DNA of 40,940 bases from an uncultured Blautia sp. (GCF_947654165.1 NZ_CANTKB010000027.1:1-40940), one strand, 5' to 3'; positions 26,360-34,990 are shown, counted from the first letter of the stretch. The notes: generated from the letters alone by a model not told the origin. Translations and numbers: made by a program.

Positions 26360-26623
26360 TTAAAATAATTTTTCAGTCAAAAGCTCTTCCATGGTGTATC
26401 CGAAATAGACTGCCAGATGGTAGACCACAAATACGGGTGGAAAGCCTCCTCCTAATTCATACTTACGGTAAGATTTTGTTGGAATATGCAGAATCCTTGC
26501 CAGGGTTTTCTGGGAAAGATTCCAGCGTGGTAGTTTCCGCAGATAATGGATATTTGCGGAGAAAATATCCAGCATATCTTCTTCTGTAATTTTTAAATTG
26601 TTATAAGGTTTTCTCTGTGTCAA
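26360..26623 (-). CDS. Small XRE-type HTH protein
   Basis: An 87-residue protein with a helix-turn-helix: YLRKLPRWNLSQKTLARILHIPTKSYRKYELGGGFPPVFVVYHLAVYFGYTMEELL. TTG 26623 is preceded by AGGAGGG at 8 nt and lies 13 nt after the AAA gene stop, so I prefer it to the upstream reading from 26749 inside that gene. It probably regulates the element locally. No operator can be assigned. Confidence 0.8.
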   Translation of the reverse strand: MTQRKPYNNLKITEEDMLDIFSANIHYLRKLPRWNLSQKTLARILHIPTKSYRKYELGGGFPPVFVVYHLAVYFGYTMEELLTEKLF

Positions 26624-26636
26624 TGTACCAACCCTC

Positions 26637-28451
26637 CTATGCTGCAAGAATAGAATCCAGACAGCCGTTTTCCACTTCCGAACGGCTTTCTGCATCTGCA
26701 GATACCGAAGAGAGGATCGTGTAATGTGCTGCTTCCCGGACATCACCACAGACCATATAGGACTGCACCCAGGAAATCAGTTCACGTACACCGCAGCATC
26801 CGTCTGTGATCAGATTCTCACTGCAATATTCAGAAACTGCCTTGATGATCTGTGCCATAGTGCGAACCGTTTTTTTATCTGTGCATCCGGTAATCCCAAG
26901 AACACGCTGTACCAGTGTTTCTTCATCCGGCTCCTCCAGATCGATCACAAGATTCATTCTGGAAATGACAGACTGGTTCATCTGTTTACAGCCAGCATAA
27001 TCATTGTTGGTTGTAACAACGATGGTCGTATCCGGATGACGTTTGATCACTTCCCCGTTTGGCAAAAAAACACTGTTGCACCTGTCAAGAAGGGAATTAA
27101 GTCCTACCAAAACACCGGGGTTTGCAATGACTGTCGGCTCCTGAATTTCGACCAAATAGCCGTGACGTATTGCTTCCACAAGAGGGGTGTCCACATATTT
27201 GAACTTCTGATGGGAAGATTGGTTCTTATAATTCTCATGCATCTCATCAATGATTGTGTCGATGAGCTGTTTGTATACCACATCCTCAGTTACTTCTTCA
27301 TCATAAATGCCGGTCAGCTTCTGATAAGCGGTTGCCGGGTCTAGCATGATATCCTGGAAAGACGGATATTCATTCTGAAGACTGGATAATTTTCCATCCA
27401 CATCCGGAAGGATCTGACCGAGCAGATCAAATATCTCTGTATTGGCAGAGCAGGTAATGCACCGGTAGGGCAAATGTAAGCCAGCAGCAATCGCCTCGGC
27501 ACCTTCTGTTTTTCCGGTTCCTGCAGGACCCCGCAGAAGAAAATTCCTCATAGGTGAAACAGTATTCGTTGTCAATTTTGCATGTTCACAGATCCGCTTG
27601 ATCTCTGGCGGTATGATATACCATGGTTCCAGCGTTGGAACAGTAAGTTCTTCCTGGGGAGTGAGTATCCGAGATTCGGATAAGACGTATTTGTTTACAA
27701 AGTCTTCTTTGGCAATGACCTCCCTGTTCCTTTTTGTGGTAGCACCGGGAATCAATATTTGAAAAGTACCAAAGAGCGTATTTGTAGGAGCGTAAGTACC
27801 CTGCTGTACTGCGAATGGTTTGAGCTTTGGAATAGCACCATTGGCAGGAGTATCATTGGGAATTCCGCCGGTAGAAAGAGAAGTTCCGTATCGCAACCTG
27901 CGATAGATATTGTCACAAAGGACGGCTGCGGTTTTCACGGCTTCTTCTATATCCGTATAACCATTGTCACGGTGCTTTTTCAACTCCTGATAATATTCGT
28001 TAAACTCATCATCCTGCATAATGGTAAGGAGCAGTGCAAACAAAAGTGCAGTTCCGCTGTTCTTATCTTCCTTCAAAAGATATTGGTCGGCTGTTGTTTC
28101 GGGATCTATTGGTTTGGGATAAATACCGGCAATGAATTTTCCGTTTGTCCGGTTATAGATCACCACATGCAAATCTCCGGTTTTGCTGGGATATTCCGCT
28201 ATTGTATAATTATTCCCCTGGCTGCCAATTGCCCCGAGTTCTTCAGAAGCGGTTCCACCGGGCGGATTTTCCAGTTCCATGTATGCAAGAATAGCCCGGA
28301 GCGTGGACGCATGAAGTGTCGAACGTTTTTGAGGCTGTGTGCAGTATTTGGAATAGACATCCTTCCTGATGGGATCATCCGTATAATCTTCAAAAGGTTC
28401 CGGAAGCTTTCTCTTGAAAGACCAGTTACTGATCAGGTTTCCATTTGGCAT
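26637..28451 (-). CDS. MoxR-type AAA+ ATPase
   Basis: A 604-residue ATPase. The first 280 residues are a specific N-terminal part without recognised domain. The AAA+ core follows: MRNFLLRGPAGTGKTEGAEA (Walker A), an adapted Walker B GYLVEIQEPTVI, sensor 1 TTIVVTTNNDY and arginine-finger region QSVISRMNLVIDL. As with MoxR/VWA pairs, it probably drives remodelling together with the VWA protein downstream (24228-26339). AAAGGAGGAG precedes ATG 28451. The glutamate next to the Walker B Gln-Glu-Pro is kept, so ATP cleavage is plausible. Confidence 0.88.
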   Translation of the reverse strand: MPNGNLISNWSFKRKLPEPFEDYTDDPIRKDVYSKYCTQPQKRSTLHASTLRAILAYMELENPPGGTASEELGAIGSQGNNYTIAEYPSKTGDLHVVIYNRTNGKFIAGIYPKPIDPETTADQYLLKEDKNSGTALLFALLLTIMQDDEFNEYYQELKKHRDNGYTDIEEAVKTAAVLCDNIYRRLRYGTSLSTGGIPNDTPANGAIPKLKPFAVQQGTYAPTNTLFGTFQILIPGATTKRNREVIAKEDFVNKYVLSESRILTPQEELTVPTLEPWYIIPPEIKRICEHAKLTTNTVSPMRNFLLRGPAGTGKTEGAEAIAAGLHLPYRCITCSANTEIFDLLGQILPDVDGKLSSLQNEYPSFQDIMLDPATAYQKLTGIYDEEVTEDVVYKQLIDTIIDEMHENYKNQSSHQKFKYVDTPLVEAIRHGYLVEIQEPTVIANPGVLVGLNSLLDRCNSVFLPNGEVIKRHPDTTIVVTTNNDYAGCKQMNQSVISRMNLVIDLEEPDEETLVQRVLGITGCTDKKTVRTMAQIIKAVSEYCSENLITDGCCGVRELISWVQSYMVCGDVREAAHYTILSSVSADAESRSEVENGCLDSILAA

Positions 28452-28469
28452 AGTATTTCTCCTCCTTTT

Positions 28470-29246
28470 TTACATCCAGGATAATTCCAGGGTGCCTTCG
28501 TTTTCTTTTGCATTCAGCTCATCGCGGATAAAAATATCTGTGAGAGCTGCCCAGTAGTTTTGGGGCGGAAAATGCTCGAAAGTACCTTTGATTTCCTTGG
28601 AATCTCCATTTTTGATAAATATTTCTCCATTTTCGCTGATAAATAATTTTTGATGTCCTCTTGCCTGCAGATCTCCAATCAGATTGGAGAGTAATGGCTT
28701 GCCAATTAGGGTATACCAAGACTGGGGATCCACCTGACCGATGGAATCAGTGCCTGCTGGTTCCGACTTTGGCTTTAATGATTCTATCGTCATCATAGAA
28801 AGTACCAGTTCTCCATAACGGTCCAGCCGGACTTCAGCAAAATTATATTCTTTCGTATGGAAGGTACGAATACGCAGGGCATTTCCATTCAGAAGACTGT
28901 CTACATTTGGTTCTTTAGTAAATTCCCATGTGGCATCCGGATAAGCGGACTTCAGTTTCCCTGTAATCTGGTAACTGATCTGTCTCCAGAGCAGAGTTTC
29001 CATATCGGTGATACCGTCTGGATTCCCAGAGGAATATGCTGACTTTCGTTTGAGTGCCGGAGATGGGATGCGGGGAAGACGCGGGACAATCAGGAAGAGG
29101 AGACTTCCTAAAATACCTGCAAGTGCAATGCCCGCAATCACTGAGCGGTTTATATTATCCGGTACAAACAGTAATGACAGAAACAAAACGAGAACAACAG
29201 ATTTTAATATTTTTAAACTTTTACTTTTTTTCCTTCGTACTTTCAT
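28470..29246 (-). CDS. Membrane-anchored hypothetical protein
   Basis: A 258-residue protein. ATG 29246 with GGAAAGGAA upstream is preferred to the longer reading from 29306, which overlaps the terminator. Two adjacent hydrophobic helices (residues about 13-31 and 37-54) are followed by a cytoplasmic or outer domain of about 200 residues with mixed strands (ALRIRTFHTKEYNFAEVRLDRYGELVLSMM; HQKLFISENGEIFIKNGD). The basic start (MKVRRKKSKSLK) points to N-in topology. No family is recognised. It lies between SSB and the AAA ATPase. Confidence 0.72.
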   Translation of the reverse strand: MKVRRKKSKSLKILKSVVLVLFLSLLFVPDNINRSVIAGIALAGILGSLLFLIVPRLPRIPSPALKRKSAYSSGNPDGITDMETLLWRQISYQITGKLKSAYPDATWEFTKEPNVDSLLNGNALRIRTFHTKEYNFAEVRLDRYGELVLSMMTIESLKPKSEPAGTDSIGQVDPQSWYTLIGKPLLSNLIGDLQARGHQKLFISENGEIFIKNGDSKEIKGTFEHFPPQNYWAALTDIFIRDELNAKENEGTLELSWM

Positions 29247-29267
29247 TGTATGATTCCTTTCCTGTAA

Positions 29268-29312
29268 ACAAAAAAAGAGGAATCGCCATGCCCGATGGGT
29301 AAGCAATTCCTC
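29268..29312 (-). terminator. Strong intrinsic terminator after ssb
   Basis: Leftward reading gives GAGGAATTGC pairing with GCGATTCCTC (29312-29303 with 29286-29277), then seven T. It lies between ssb and the next gene on the same strand with no clear promoter behind it, so downstream genes depend on read-through or antitermination. Confidence 0.8.
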
Positions 29313-29332
29313 AACCTGTTATTTCTTTTGGA

Positions 29333-30040
29333 TTAGCCGTTAAACGGAAGCTGGTCAGCCATGCCTTCCGGGATTCCCTGAAAACCGTCTCCGGAAAATC
29401 CACCTTGCTGTCCATATGCCATGTTCTGTTGTGGATAATAGCTCTGCTGGTACATGTTGTTTCCAATCGGTCCAGAAGGTGGAACTGCATAAGAGTTGCC
29501 CTGTGTTCTGGCACCTGCGGTGTTTGGTATACCTGCATTTTGATTTCCAGCACCATTCATGTAGCCGCCTCCCTGAGCAGCGCGATTTTGATAACTGCCA
29601 CTTCCTGGGGTAGTCGCACCTCCGTTGTTGTTATTAGGCATGCTATTGCCATTTTGATGATTTCCAGAATTTCCGTTATTCTCATTTTCCGGCTTGTTGG
29701 AAAGGCAAAACTGCCAGTCCTTGACATTAATTTTGGCTCCAACTCCTGGCTGCCCAGCCTTCTGTCCCTGCTGATAGAGAAATGGATGGATTTCCAGATC
29801 TCCATAGACATAGATACAGGTTCCGGATTTTACACCGGCTTTGATCAGACGCTCTGCCAGGAACTTGTTAAAATAGCATTGATAGAACATGGATTCGTAT
29901 CCATTCTGACCATTTTGTGTGTTCTGGCTCCTCTGAGAGGAAGCAAGATCCAGACTGATGTACTCTGATCCGTTGTTCTTTCCTTGCTGCATGGCAGGAT
30001 CCTTTGTTACCCTTCCCATAACATGAATAATTGCTGACAT
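29333..30040 (-). CDS. ssb: Single-stranded DNA-binding protein with long Asn/Gln/Gly tail
   Basis: A 235-residue protein with an N-terminal OB fold (MSAIIHVMGRVTKDPAM...SEYISLDLASS...FYQCYFNKFLAERLIKAGVKSGTCIYVYGDLEI) and a long, disordered Asn/Gln/Gly-rich tail (about 125-225). The end reads GMADQLPFNG; typical bacterial SSB ends in D-D-(I/L)-P-F, so the tip is related but extended by two residues and less acidic. It coats single strands and recruits partners. AGAAAGGAGAA precedes ATG 30040. It heads the long minus-strand operon behind leader copy 3. A strong terminator follows at once. Confidence 0.85.
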   Translation of the reverse strand: MSAIIHVMGRVTKDPAMQQGKNNGSEYISLDLASSQRSQNTQNGQNGYESMFYQCYFNKFLAERLIKAGVKSGTCIYVYGDLEIHPFLYQQGQKAGQPGVGAKINVKDWQFCLSNKPENENNGNSGNHQNGNSMPNNNNGGATTPGSGSYQNRAAQGGGYMNGAGNQNAGIPNTAGARTQGNSYAVPPSGPIGNNMYQQSYYPQQNMAYGQQGGFSGDGFQGIPEGMADQLPFNG

Positions 30041-30084
30041 AAAAATTCTCCTTTCTGCCTCTTAGGGCTTTAAAATAATAAAAA

Positions 30085-30257
30085 TGAATAAAAGAATAGG
30101 AAACCTGTATACCAGATTTCCCATAAATAAAAAAAGAGCCATTAAGTGACCGCATAATACGGCTATCCTAATGACTCTAATTTCCAACATAAACTTACGT
30201 GTGTTCTGGAAGAATGGTCCAGACTCCCTGTAGAGGATAACACAAAAACTCAAGTAC
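30085..30257 (-). ncRNA. Structured leader RNA with two tandem terminators (copy 3)
   Basis: Read leftwards from about 30257: a three-way-junction-like fold closed by TGTGTT/AACACA (30244-30239 with 30205-30200) with arms CCT/AGG (30236-30227) and CTGGA/TCCAG (30222-30206); the shared linker (30194-30172, GTTTATGTTGGAAATTAGAG then TCA); terminator 1, AGAGTCATTA/TAATGGCTCT (30178-30169 with 30144-30135) with inner CCG/CGG and a U-rich tail (30135-30123); terminator 2, GGAAATCTG/CAGGTTTCC (30121-30099) followed by U-rich sequence. ssb begins at 30040. Confidence 0.65.
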
Positions 30258-30263
30258 AGTATT

Positions 30264-30310
30264 ATAGTAACACTATATTTAGATAATGTCAATGTGAATA
30301 ATACTATATA
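30264..30310 (-). promoter_or_regulatory. Shared-type promoter (copy 3) with TATATAGT box
   Basis: Minus strand: TATATAGT (30310-30303), 10 nt, TTGACA (30292-30287), 17 nt, TACTAT (30269-30264). The spacing is identical to copies 1 and 2. It drives the SSB operon through leader copy 3. The area around it is also shared with copy 2 over about 45 bp. Confidence 0.75.
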
Positions 30311-30517
30311 TAGATGAATTGCGAGAGGCAGATATAGAATATTGAACTATGAAAAAGTGAAAAAATATAGTAAAATAAAACATAAAGATTGGTTATAGAA
30401 GGAAAATTCTTTGATGGTTGATGTATCGGAATTCTTTGAATAATAAGCTGAGAAAAAGTATGTATAATTATATTGCATCTAAAGTGAAAAGGAATTTTGA
30501 ATGCAAAAACATATTGT

Positions 30518-30545
30518 TTGAATTGCGATGAGCATGTGATATACT
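30518..30545 (+). promoter_or_regulatory. Promoter of the methyltransferase-HNH cassette
   Basis: TTGAAT (30518-30523), 16 nt, TATACT (30540-30545) with extended TGA (30537-30539). The predicted start near 30552 gives a 69-nt leader before ATG 30621. Confidence 0.55.
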
Positions 30546-30620
30546 GTTCTTAACTTTTGGTTTTAATTTTAAGGAAAAGAGAAGTTGTAATAGAAATTAT
30601 GATTAAGGAAGCTAAAAATT

Positions 30621-32039
30621 ATGGCGAGTAACTGTCAAATTCCAACTCCACAGGTATATGTGCGACAAATGTTGGATTATATTGATTATTCCGAGGATCT
30701 TTATGGTAAAAGAGTTTTGGAGAATTCATGTGGAGAGGGGAATATTTTACTAGAAGTTGTAACTCGATACATTGAAAATGCCAAAAAAGAAAAGCGTTCT
30801 CTTGATGATATCAAATTAGGATTAAGCAGAGATATTGTTGCATATGAAATAGATAAAGATTGTATAACGAAATGTAAAAAGCGGTTGAACAAACTGGTTC
30901 ATTCATATGGATTAAAAGGAATACGTTGGAATATTAAAAGTAAAGACTTTTTGCAGGAGTCCATTACGAATACATATGATTATGTAATTGGAAATCCTCC
31001 ATATATTACATATCATGATATGGATGATGAACAAAGAGACTTGGTAAAGAAAAATTTTAAGACATGTAAGCATGGAAGAAGTGATTATTGCTACGCATTT
31101 ATTGAGGCAAGTATAAAAGCATTGACTCCAAATGGGAAGATGGTTTACTTGGTTCCATATAGTATTATGACAAATAAGTTTGCTGGAGAATTAAGAAAAT
31201 TTATACTGCCATATACAACAAAAATTTATGATTATAGGACAATTAAAATATTCCCAGAGGCTTTGACTTCATCAGTCATTATGGTATGTGAGAAGTCGAA
31301 AAGACAAGCTTGTTTTACATATTATTTAGTAGCCGAAAAACGTATGTTAGAGATACCAAAGAATAGACTTGGTAATAAATGGATTATACTAGGAAATCAG
31401 AATATTAACGGAACAAAATTTGGTGAATATTTTGAGGTGAGAAATAGTGTGGCTACACTATTAAACGAAGCATTTGTATTGAAAGAGTATGAGTATAGGG
31501 ATCATTATTATGTTGTAGGGAACCATAAAATTGAAGAAGTACTGGTGAAAGATGCAGCAAGTACAAAGAGTTTAAATAAAAAGAATAAGAAGGATAAAAT
31601 TATTTTTCCTTATCGAATAGTTAATGGTAAAAGAAATGATTATACAATAGAAGAATTTAGAAAAAAGTTTCCAGGTGCAACTGCTTATTTACAACAATTT
31701 ATAAAGAAGCTGAATGTTAGAAAAGCTGATAAAAATGCACTTTGGTTCCAATATGGGCGAAGTCAGGCTATTACAAAAGTATGGGGAGAAAAATTGATTA
31801 TCCCTATGGTAATTACTCGGAAAATTCATGTATATGAGGCAGGAGAATATGCAATTCCATATGCGGGATATTTTATAAAGTGTAAAGAAAACGGTGTATT
31901 AAAATTACAAGATGCAAAAAAAATTCTTGAGAGCCAGGCATTTTATGACTATGTAAAGATATGTGGGACGCCTACAACCCCAACCTCTTACAGAATTTCG
32001 GTAGATGATATCAAAGATTATATGATAGAGAGGGGATAA
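30621..32039 (+). CDS. N6-adenine DNA methyltransferase (TaqI-like)
   Basis: A 472-residue enzyme that transfers a methyl group from SAM to adenine N6. Motif I is the variant VLENSCGEGNIL (about residues 32-43), motif IV is GNPPYITY (N125-P-P-Y128), then the target-recognition part (about 260-460) with WFQYGRSQ and LIIPMVITRKIHVY, like the C-terminal TaqI/Eco57I-type specificity domain. AAGGAAG precedes ATG 30621. It heads an AT-rich four-gene cassette; the gap to the next gene is 17 nt. In such a set the enzyme either marks self DNA or modifies the target. No nuclease domain is fused to it. Confidence 0.9.
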   Translation: MASNCQIPTPQVYVRQMLDYIDYSEDLYGKRVLENSCGEGNILLEVVTRYIENAKKEKRSLDDIKLGLSRDIVAYEIDKDCITKCKKRLNKLVHSYGLKGIRWNIKSKDFLQESITNTYDYVIGNPPYITYHDMDDEQRDLVKKNFKTCKHGRSDYCYAFIEASIKALTPNGKMVYLVPYSIMTNKFAGELRKFILPYTTKIYDYRTIKIFPEALTSSVIMVCEKSKRQACFTYYLVAEKRMLEIPKNRLGNKWIILGNQNINGTKFGEYFEVRNSVATLLNEAFVLKEYEYRDHYYVVGNHKIEEVLVKDAASTKSLNKKNKKDKIIFPYRIVNGKRNDYTIEEFRKKFPGATAYLQQFIKKLNVRKADKNALWFQYGRSQAITKVWGEKLIIPMVITRKIHVYEAGEYAIPYAGYFIKCKENGVLKLQDAKKILESQAFYDYVKICGTPTTPTSYRISVDDIKDYMIERG

Positions 32040-32056
32040 TACAAGGAGGAGTAGAT

Positions 32057-34375
32057 ATGGTAAAAATTCCTTTTAATGTAGATGCATATACTGCACGATT
32101 GATTGGACGTGAAAATGTTTCTAAATTAGAGGGTGCGGTAATTGAATTAGTAAAGAATACATATGATGCAGATGCATCCTGTTGTGTATTGTATTTTGAC
32201 GAAAAAGAGAATGTATTATATCTGGCCGATAATGGATGTGGAATGACAACATCGATTATTCAGGAACACTGGATGACTATTGGGCGATCGTCGAAAAAGA
32301 ATACATTTATTTCGAAGAGAGGACGTATACAGACAGGAGAAAAAGGAATTGGTCGCTTTGCTTTGGATCGAATAGCCGATAAATGTCAAATGCTTACTGG
32401 TACAAAGGAAAATCATAAAAAGTTATTATGGACAGTTGATTGGACCTCATTTTCGTCTGGAAAGAATATCACAGAAATTGGCGCGGAATTAGACGAAACA
32501 ACATTGTCTTTTGAACAGTTTTTAGAAGGGTGTACCAATTATCGGGTTGTAAATCTTATAAAAAAAGAATGGAAACAAAATGGTACGATATTTAAGCTTA
32601 CAAATCTTAGAGATAGTTGGAATGATGAGTTGTTGCATACAATACGTGAAAATTTAGCGTCGTTAATTCCATATGAATTGTCTTCTGTTTACAAAATATA
32701 TTGTTTTGGCAATACAGATACAGAGGAAGACGCAGAAGTATTTAGTGATTTAGAGTCTTTTTCTTACGATTATAAGATAGAGTTTTCAGTATCAGATTGT
32801 CAAGCTGTTAATGTGAAACTTTGGCGCAACGAGTATAGTTTTGGCAATGATGAGGATACTATATTAAAGAAAGTGGGATTATTTGAGGAAAAGGAATATT
32901 TTCATAACACACCGATAGAAAAAGAATATACATTTAGTCAGATTGTTCCAGGTGCGTCTGAAAAATTAAAAAATGGATTAGGTACATTTAGCGGGGTCTT
33001 ATATTTTGCAAAAAGAACTCAAAATAAAAGAGATCAAGAACGATTTTATCAAAAAGATATTACAGGGAGAATTGATGTAAGGGATACTTTTGGAGGCATA
33101 AAGCTTTATAGAGATAATTTTCGTGTTCGTCCGTATGGAGATCCTAAAACATCAGCATATGATTGGCTGCAGTTAGCAAGGCGGAAAACAGGATCTCCTG
33201 CTGGTGTTGCAAGTGATGGGCTTTGGAGAGTTAATGCTGATCAGATGCTTGGATCAATCTTTATATCTAGGGTTAACGTGGCACTACCAGATCAATCAAA
33301 TAGAGAAGGAATTGTGGAAACACCAGAATTTCGATTATTACAGGAATTTTTGAAAGGCATTTTGTGTATTCTCGAAAAAGATCGTCAGTATGTTTGTCGT
33401 ATATTGGCGGCTGATTATGAGAAAGATCATCCTGTAAAGCAAATTCAAGATGATATTAATCGAAAAGCAGAGCAGCAAAAAAAGGAGAAAAAGAAAAAAG
33501 ACACTGATGGCACAAAGCATACGGAAAGCAAATCAAATAAAGAACAATTCAGTAATAAGTCGGTAGATCCTGAAGATGCAAAGATTGCATTAGATGCAAA
33601 AGATGAACAAATCGAAGAATTAGAGAATGAAAATAAAATGCTTCGAGTACTGGCAACGACAGGAATAGTAACAAACACATATATTCATGAGTTTAAGACT
33701 TTATCTCATAGACTCAGTATGAAAATTGTAATGGCAAAAGAGGCAATTGAAAAAGATCAAGATATGGAAGAGGCTTGTAATTATATTAATCAGGCAAATG
33801 AGATACGTGAGGATTTCAATTCTTGGTTTCAAGTGACGATTGAGGCTGTGAAAAAAGATAAACGGAGAAGGAAAAAAACAGATATTGTTCCCGTTATTTT
33901 AGAGGCAGTTGATTCATGGAATAAAACGTTACATTCAAAACATATAGAAGTAATTTTTAAGGGAGATCATCAAAAGGAAATTTATTTGCGTTGTTTCCCA
34001 TATGAAATAGATACAATTATTTCTAATTTAATAACGAACAGTACTGCCTCTTTTGATAAAATACGGACAAAAGAAAGGAATATCTATATAGAAGTTAAGG
34101 AAGAAAAAGAATATATTCGAATTGATTATTCCGATACTGGTGCTGGATTGGCACCAATGTATAAAAAAAATCCTGAAAAAACATTGGATGTATTCGAAAC
34201 AGATAAGAGAGATTCTACTGGTCAAAGAATTGGAACGGGAATGGGTCTATGGATTGTAAATAATACGGTAAAAGACTATGAAGGAAAAATTGATTTGTCG
34301 AAAAATATAATAACGGAAACAGGATACTTTATCACATTGTTTCTAAAGAAGACAGGAGAAATGAGAGATGTATAG
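32057..34375 (+). CDS. Protein with two GHKL ATPase domains: MORC/Hsp90-like and histidine-kinase-like
   Basis: A 772-residue protein. The N-terminus is a GHKL ATPase of MORC/MutL/Hsp90 type: LEGAVIELVKNTYDADA (E30, N34, D37), LADNGCGM (D58-G60-G62), TIGRSSKKN and TGEKGIGRFALDR. A transducer-like middle follows (RRKTGSPAGVASDG; LPDQSNREGI). Residues 470-540 are a Lys/Glu coiled coil. Then a DHp-like helix with H544 in YIHEFKTLSHRL and a second GHKL domain of kinase type (NLITNSTAS, DTGAGLAP, GTGMGLWIVNN). AGGAGG precedes ATG 32057. The stop overlaps the receiver gene by 8 nt. So a MORC-like sensor and a histidine kinase seem fused, with the receiver as partner. MORC-like ATPases are known in restriction-type loci; this double form is unusual. 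Confidence 0.85.
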   Translation: MVKIPFNVDAYTARLIGRENVSKLEGAVIELVKNTYDADASCCVLYFDEKENVLYLADNGCGMTTSIIQEHWMTIGRSSKKNTFISKRGRIQTGEKGIGRFALDRIADKCQMLTGTKENHKKLLWTVDWTSFSSGKNITEIGAELDETTLSFEQFLEGCTNYRVVNLIKKEWKQNGTIFKLTNLRDSWNDELLHTIRENLASLIPYELSSVYKIYCFGNTDTEEDAEVFSDLESFSYDYKIEFSVSDCQAVNVKLWRNEYSFGNDEDTILKKVGLFEEKEYFHNTPIEKEYTFSQIVPGASEKLKNGLGTFSGVLYFAKRTQNKRDQERFYQKDITGRIDVRDTFGGIKLYRDNFRVRPYGDPKTSAYDWLQLARRKTGSPAGVASDGLWRVNADQMLGSIFISRVNVALPDQSNREGIVETPEFRLLQEFLKGILCILEKDRQYVCRILAADYEKDHPVKQIQDDINRKAEQQKKEKKKKDTDGTKHTESKSNKEQFSNKSVDPEDAKIALDAKDEQIEELENENKMLRVLATTGIVTNTYIHEFKTLSHRLSMKIVMAKEAIEKDQDMEEACNYINQANEIREDFNSWFQVTIEAVKKDKRRRKKTDIVPVILEAVDSWNKTLHSKHIEVIFKGDHQKEIYLRCFPYEIDTIISNLITNSTASFDKIRTKERNIYIEVKEEKEYIRIDYSDTGAGLAPMYKKNPEKTLDVFETDKRDSTGQRIGTGMGLWIVNNTVKDYEGKIDLSKNIITETGYFITLFLKKTGEMRDV

Positions 34376-34976
34376 AATCGGTATTATAGATGATACAGAT
34401 GAGCTTTTAGATGATTACATTAAGCGTCTGAAAAGAGAAAATATTGAACTTTTAATTGCTCCGGAAGGAAGTATGGAAGATATTAAGGCATGGGTTGTGA
34501 AAAATCAAATAAAATGTTTATTGATTGATTATCAGTTATCATCAAAATACGATTATAATGGGACACAATTGGCGTTTTATCTTGAAGATGCGTTACAAGG
34601 GCTACCATATTTGATACTTACAAGCTATCCAGAAGACTCTGTGGATGAAAAATTGGTCGTAAAAAATGCCATATGTGATCGAAATGTGATGGATAAGAAT
34701 GAAGAAGAATTTAGTGGCTTTTGTGATCAATTAAAGCAGATGACAGAGGTATACGACAACACCATAAAAAAATATAAGGAAAAATACGAGAGAATGATAA
34801 AGAAAAAACAAGAAAATGTCTTGTCAATAGAAGATGAAGAAGAATTAATGGATGTGTTTCGTATTTTGAAATCCTATGGAGAAGTAGATGAAATTCCAGC
34901 GGAGATGTTAAAATCAAGTTTGAGCAAACAGATAGATTCGGTATTGGGTAAATTAGATGATTTATTAAAAAAGTAA
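34368..34976 (+). CDS. Stand-alone response-regulator receiver with helical tail
   Basis: A 202-residue protein. Residues 1-120 are a CheY-type receiver: acidic pair D8/D9 (IIDDTDE), phospho-acceptor D54 (CLLIDYQ), T85 (LILTSYPED) and K110 (RNVMDK). Residues 125-202 are charged helices (coiled-coil-like) with no DNA-binding domain. The start overlaps the kinase-like gene by 8 nt, so the two proteins are made together, and the kinase H544 is the natural phosphate donor (inference). With no output domain, the tail could act by binding the HNH nuclease, 14 nt downstream, or the methyltransferase. Confidence 0.85.
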   Translation: MYRIGIIDDTDELLDDYIKRLKRENIELLIAPEGSMEDIKAWVVKNQIKCLLIDYQLSSKYDYNGTQLAFYLEDALQGLPYLILTSYPEDSVDEKLVVKNAICDRNVMDKNEEEFSGFCDQLKQMTEVYDNTIKKYKEKYERMIKKKQENVLSIEDEEELMDVFRILKSYGEVDEIPAEMLKSSLSKQIDSVLGKLDDLLKK

Positions 34977-34990
34977 TATGAGGTGTAGTA

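Noticed and set aside
26724..28484. Plus-strand open frames (26724-27344, 27759-28484) opposite the AAA ATPase
   Set aside because: They mirror a clear AAA+ gene, lack ribosome sites and show no domain pattern.
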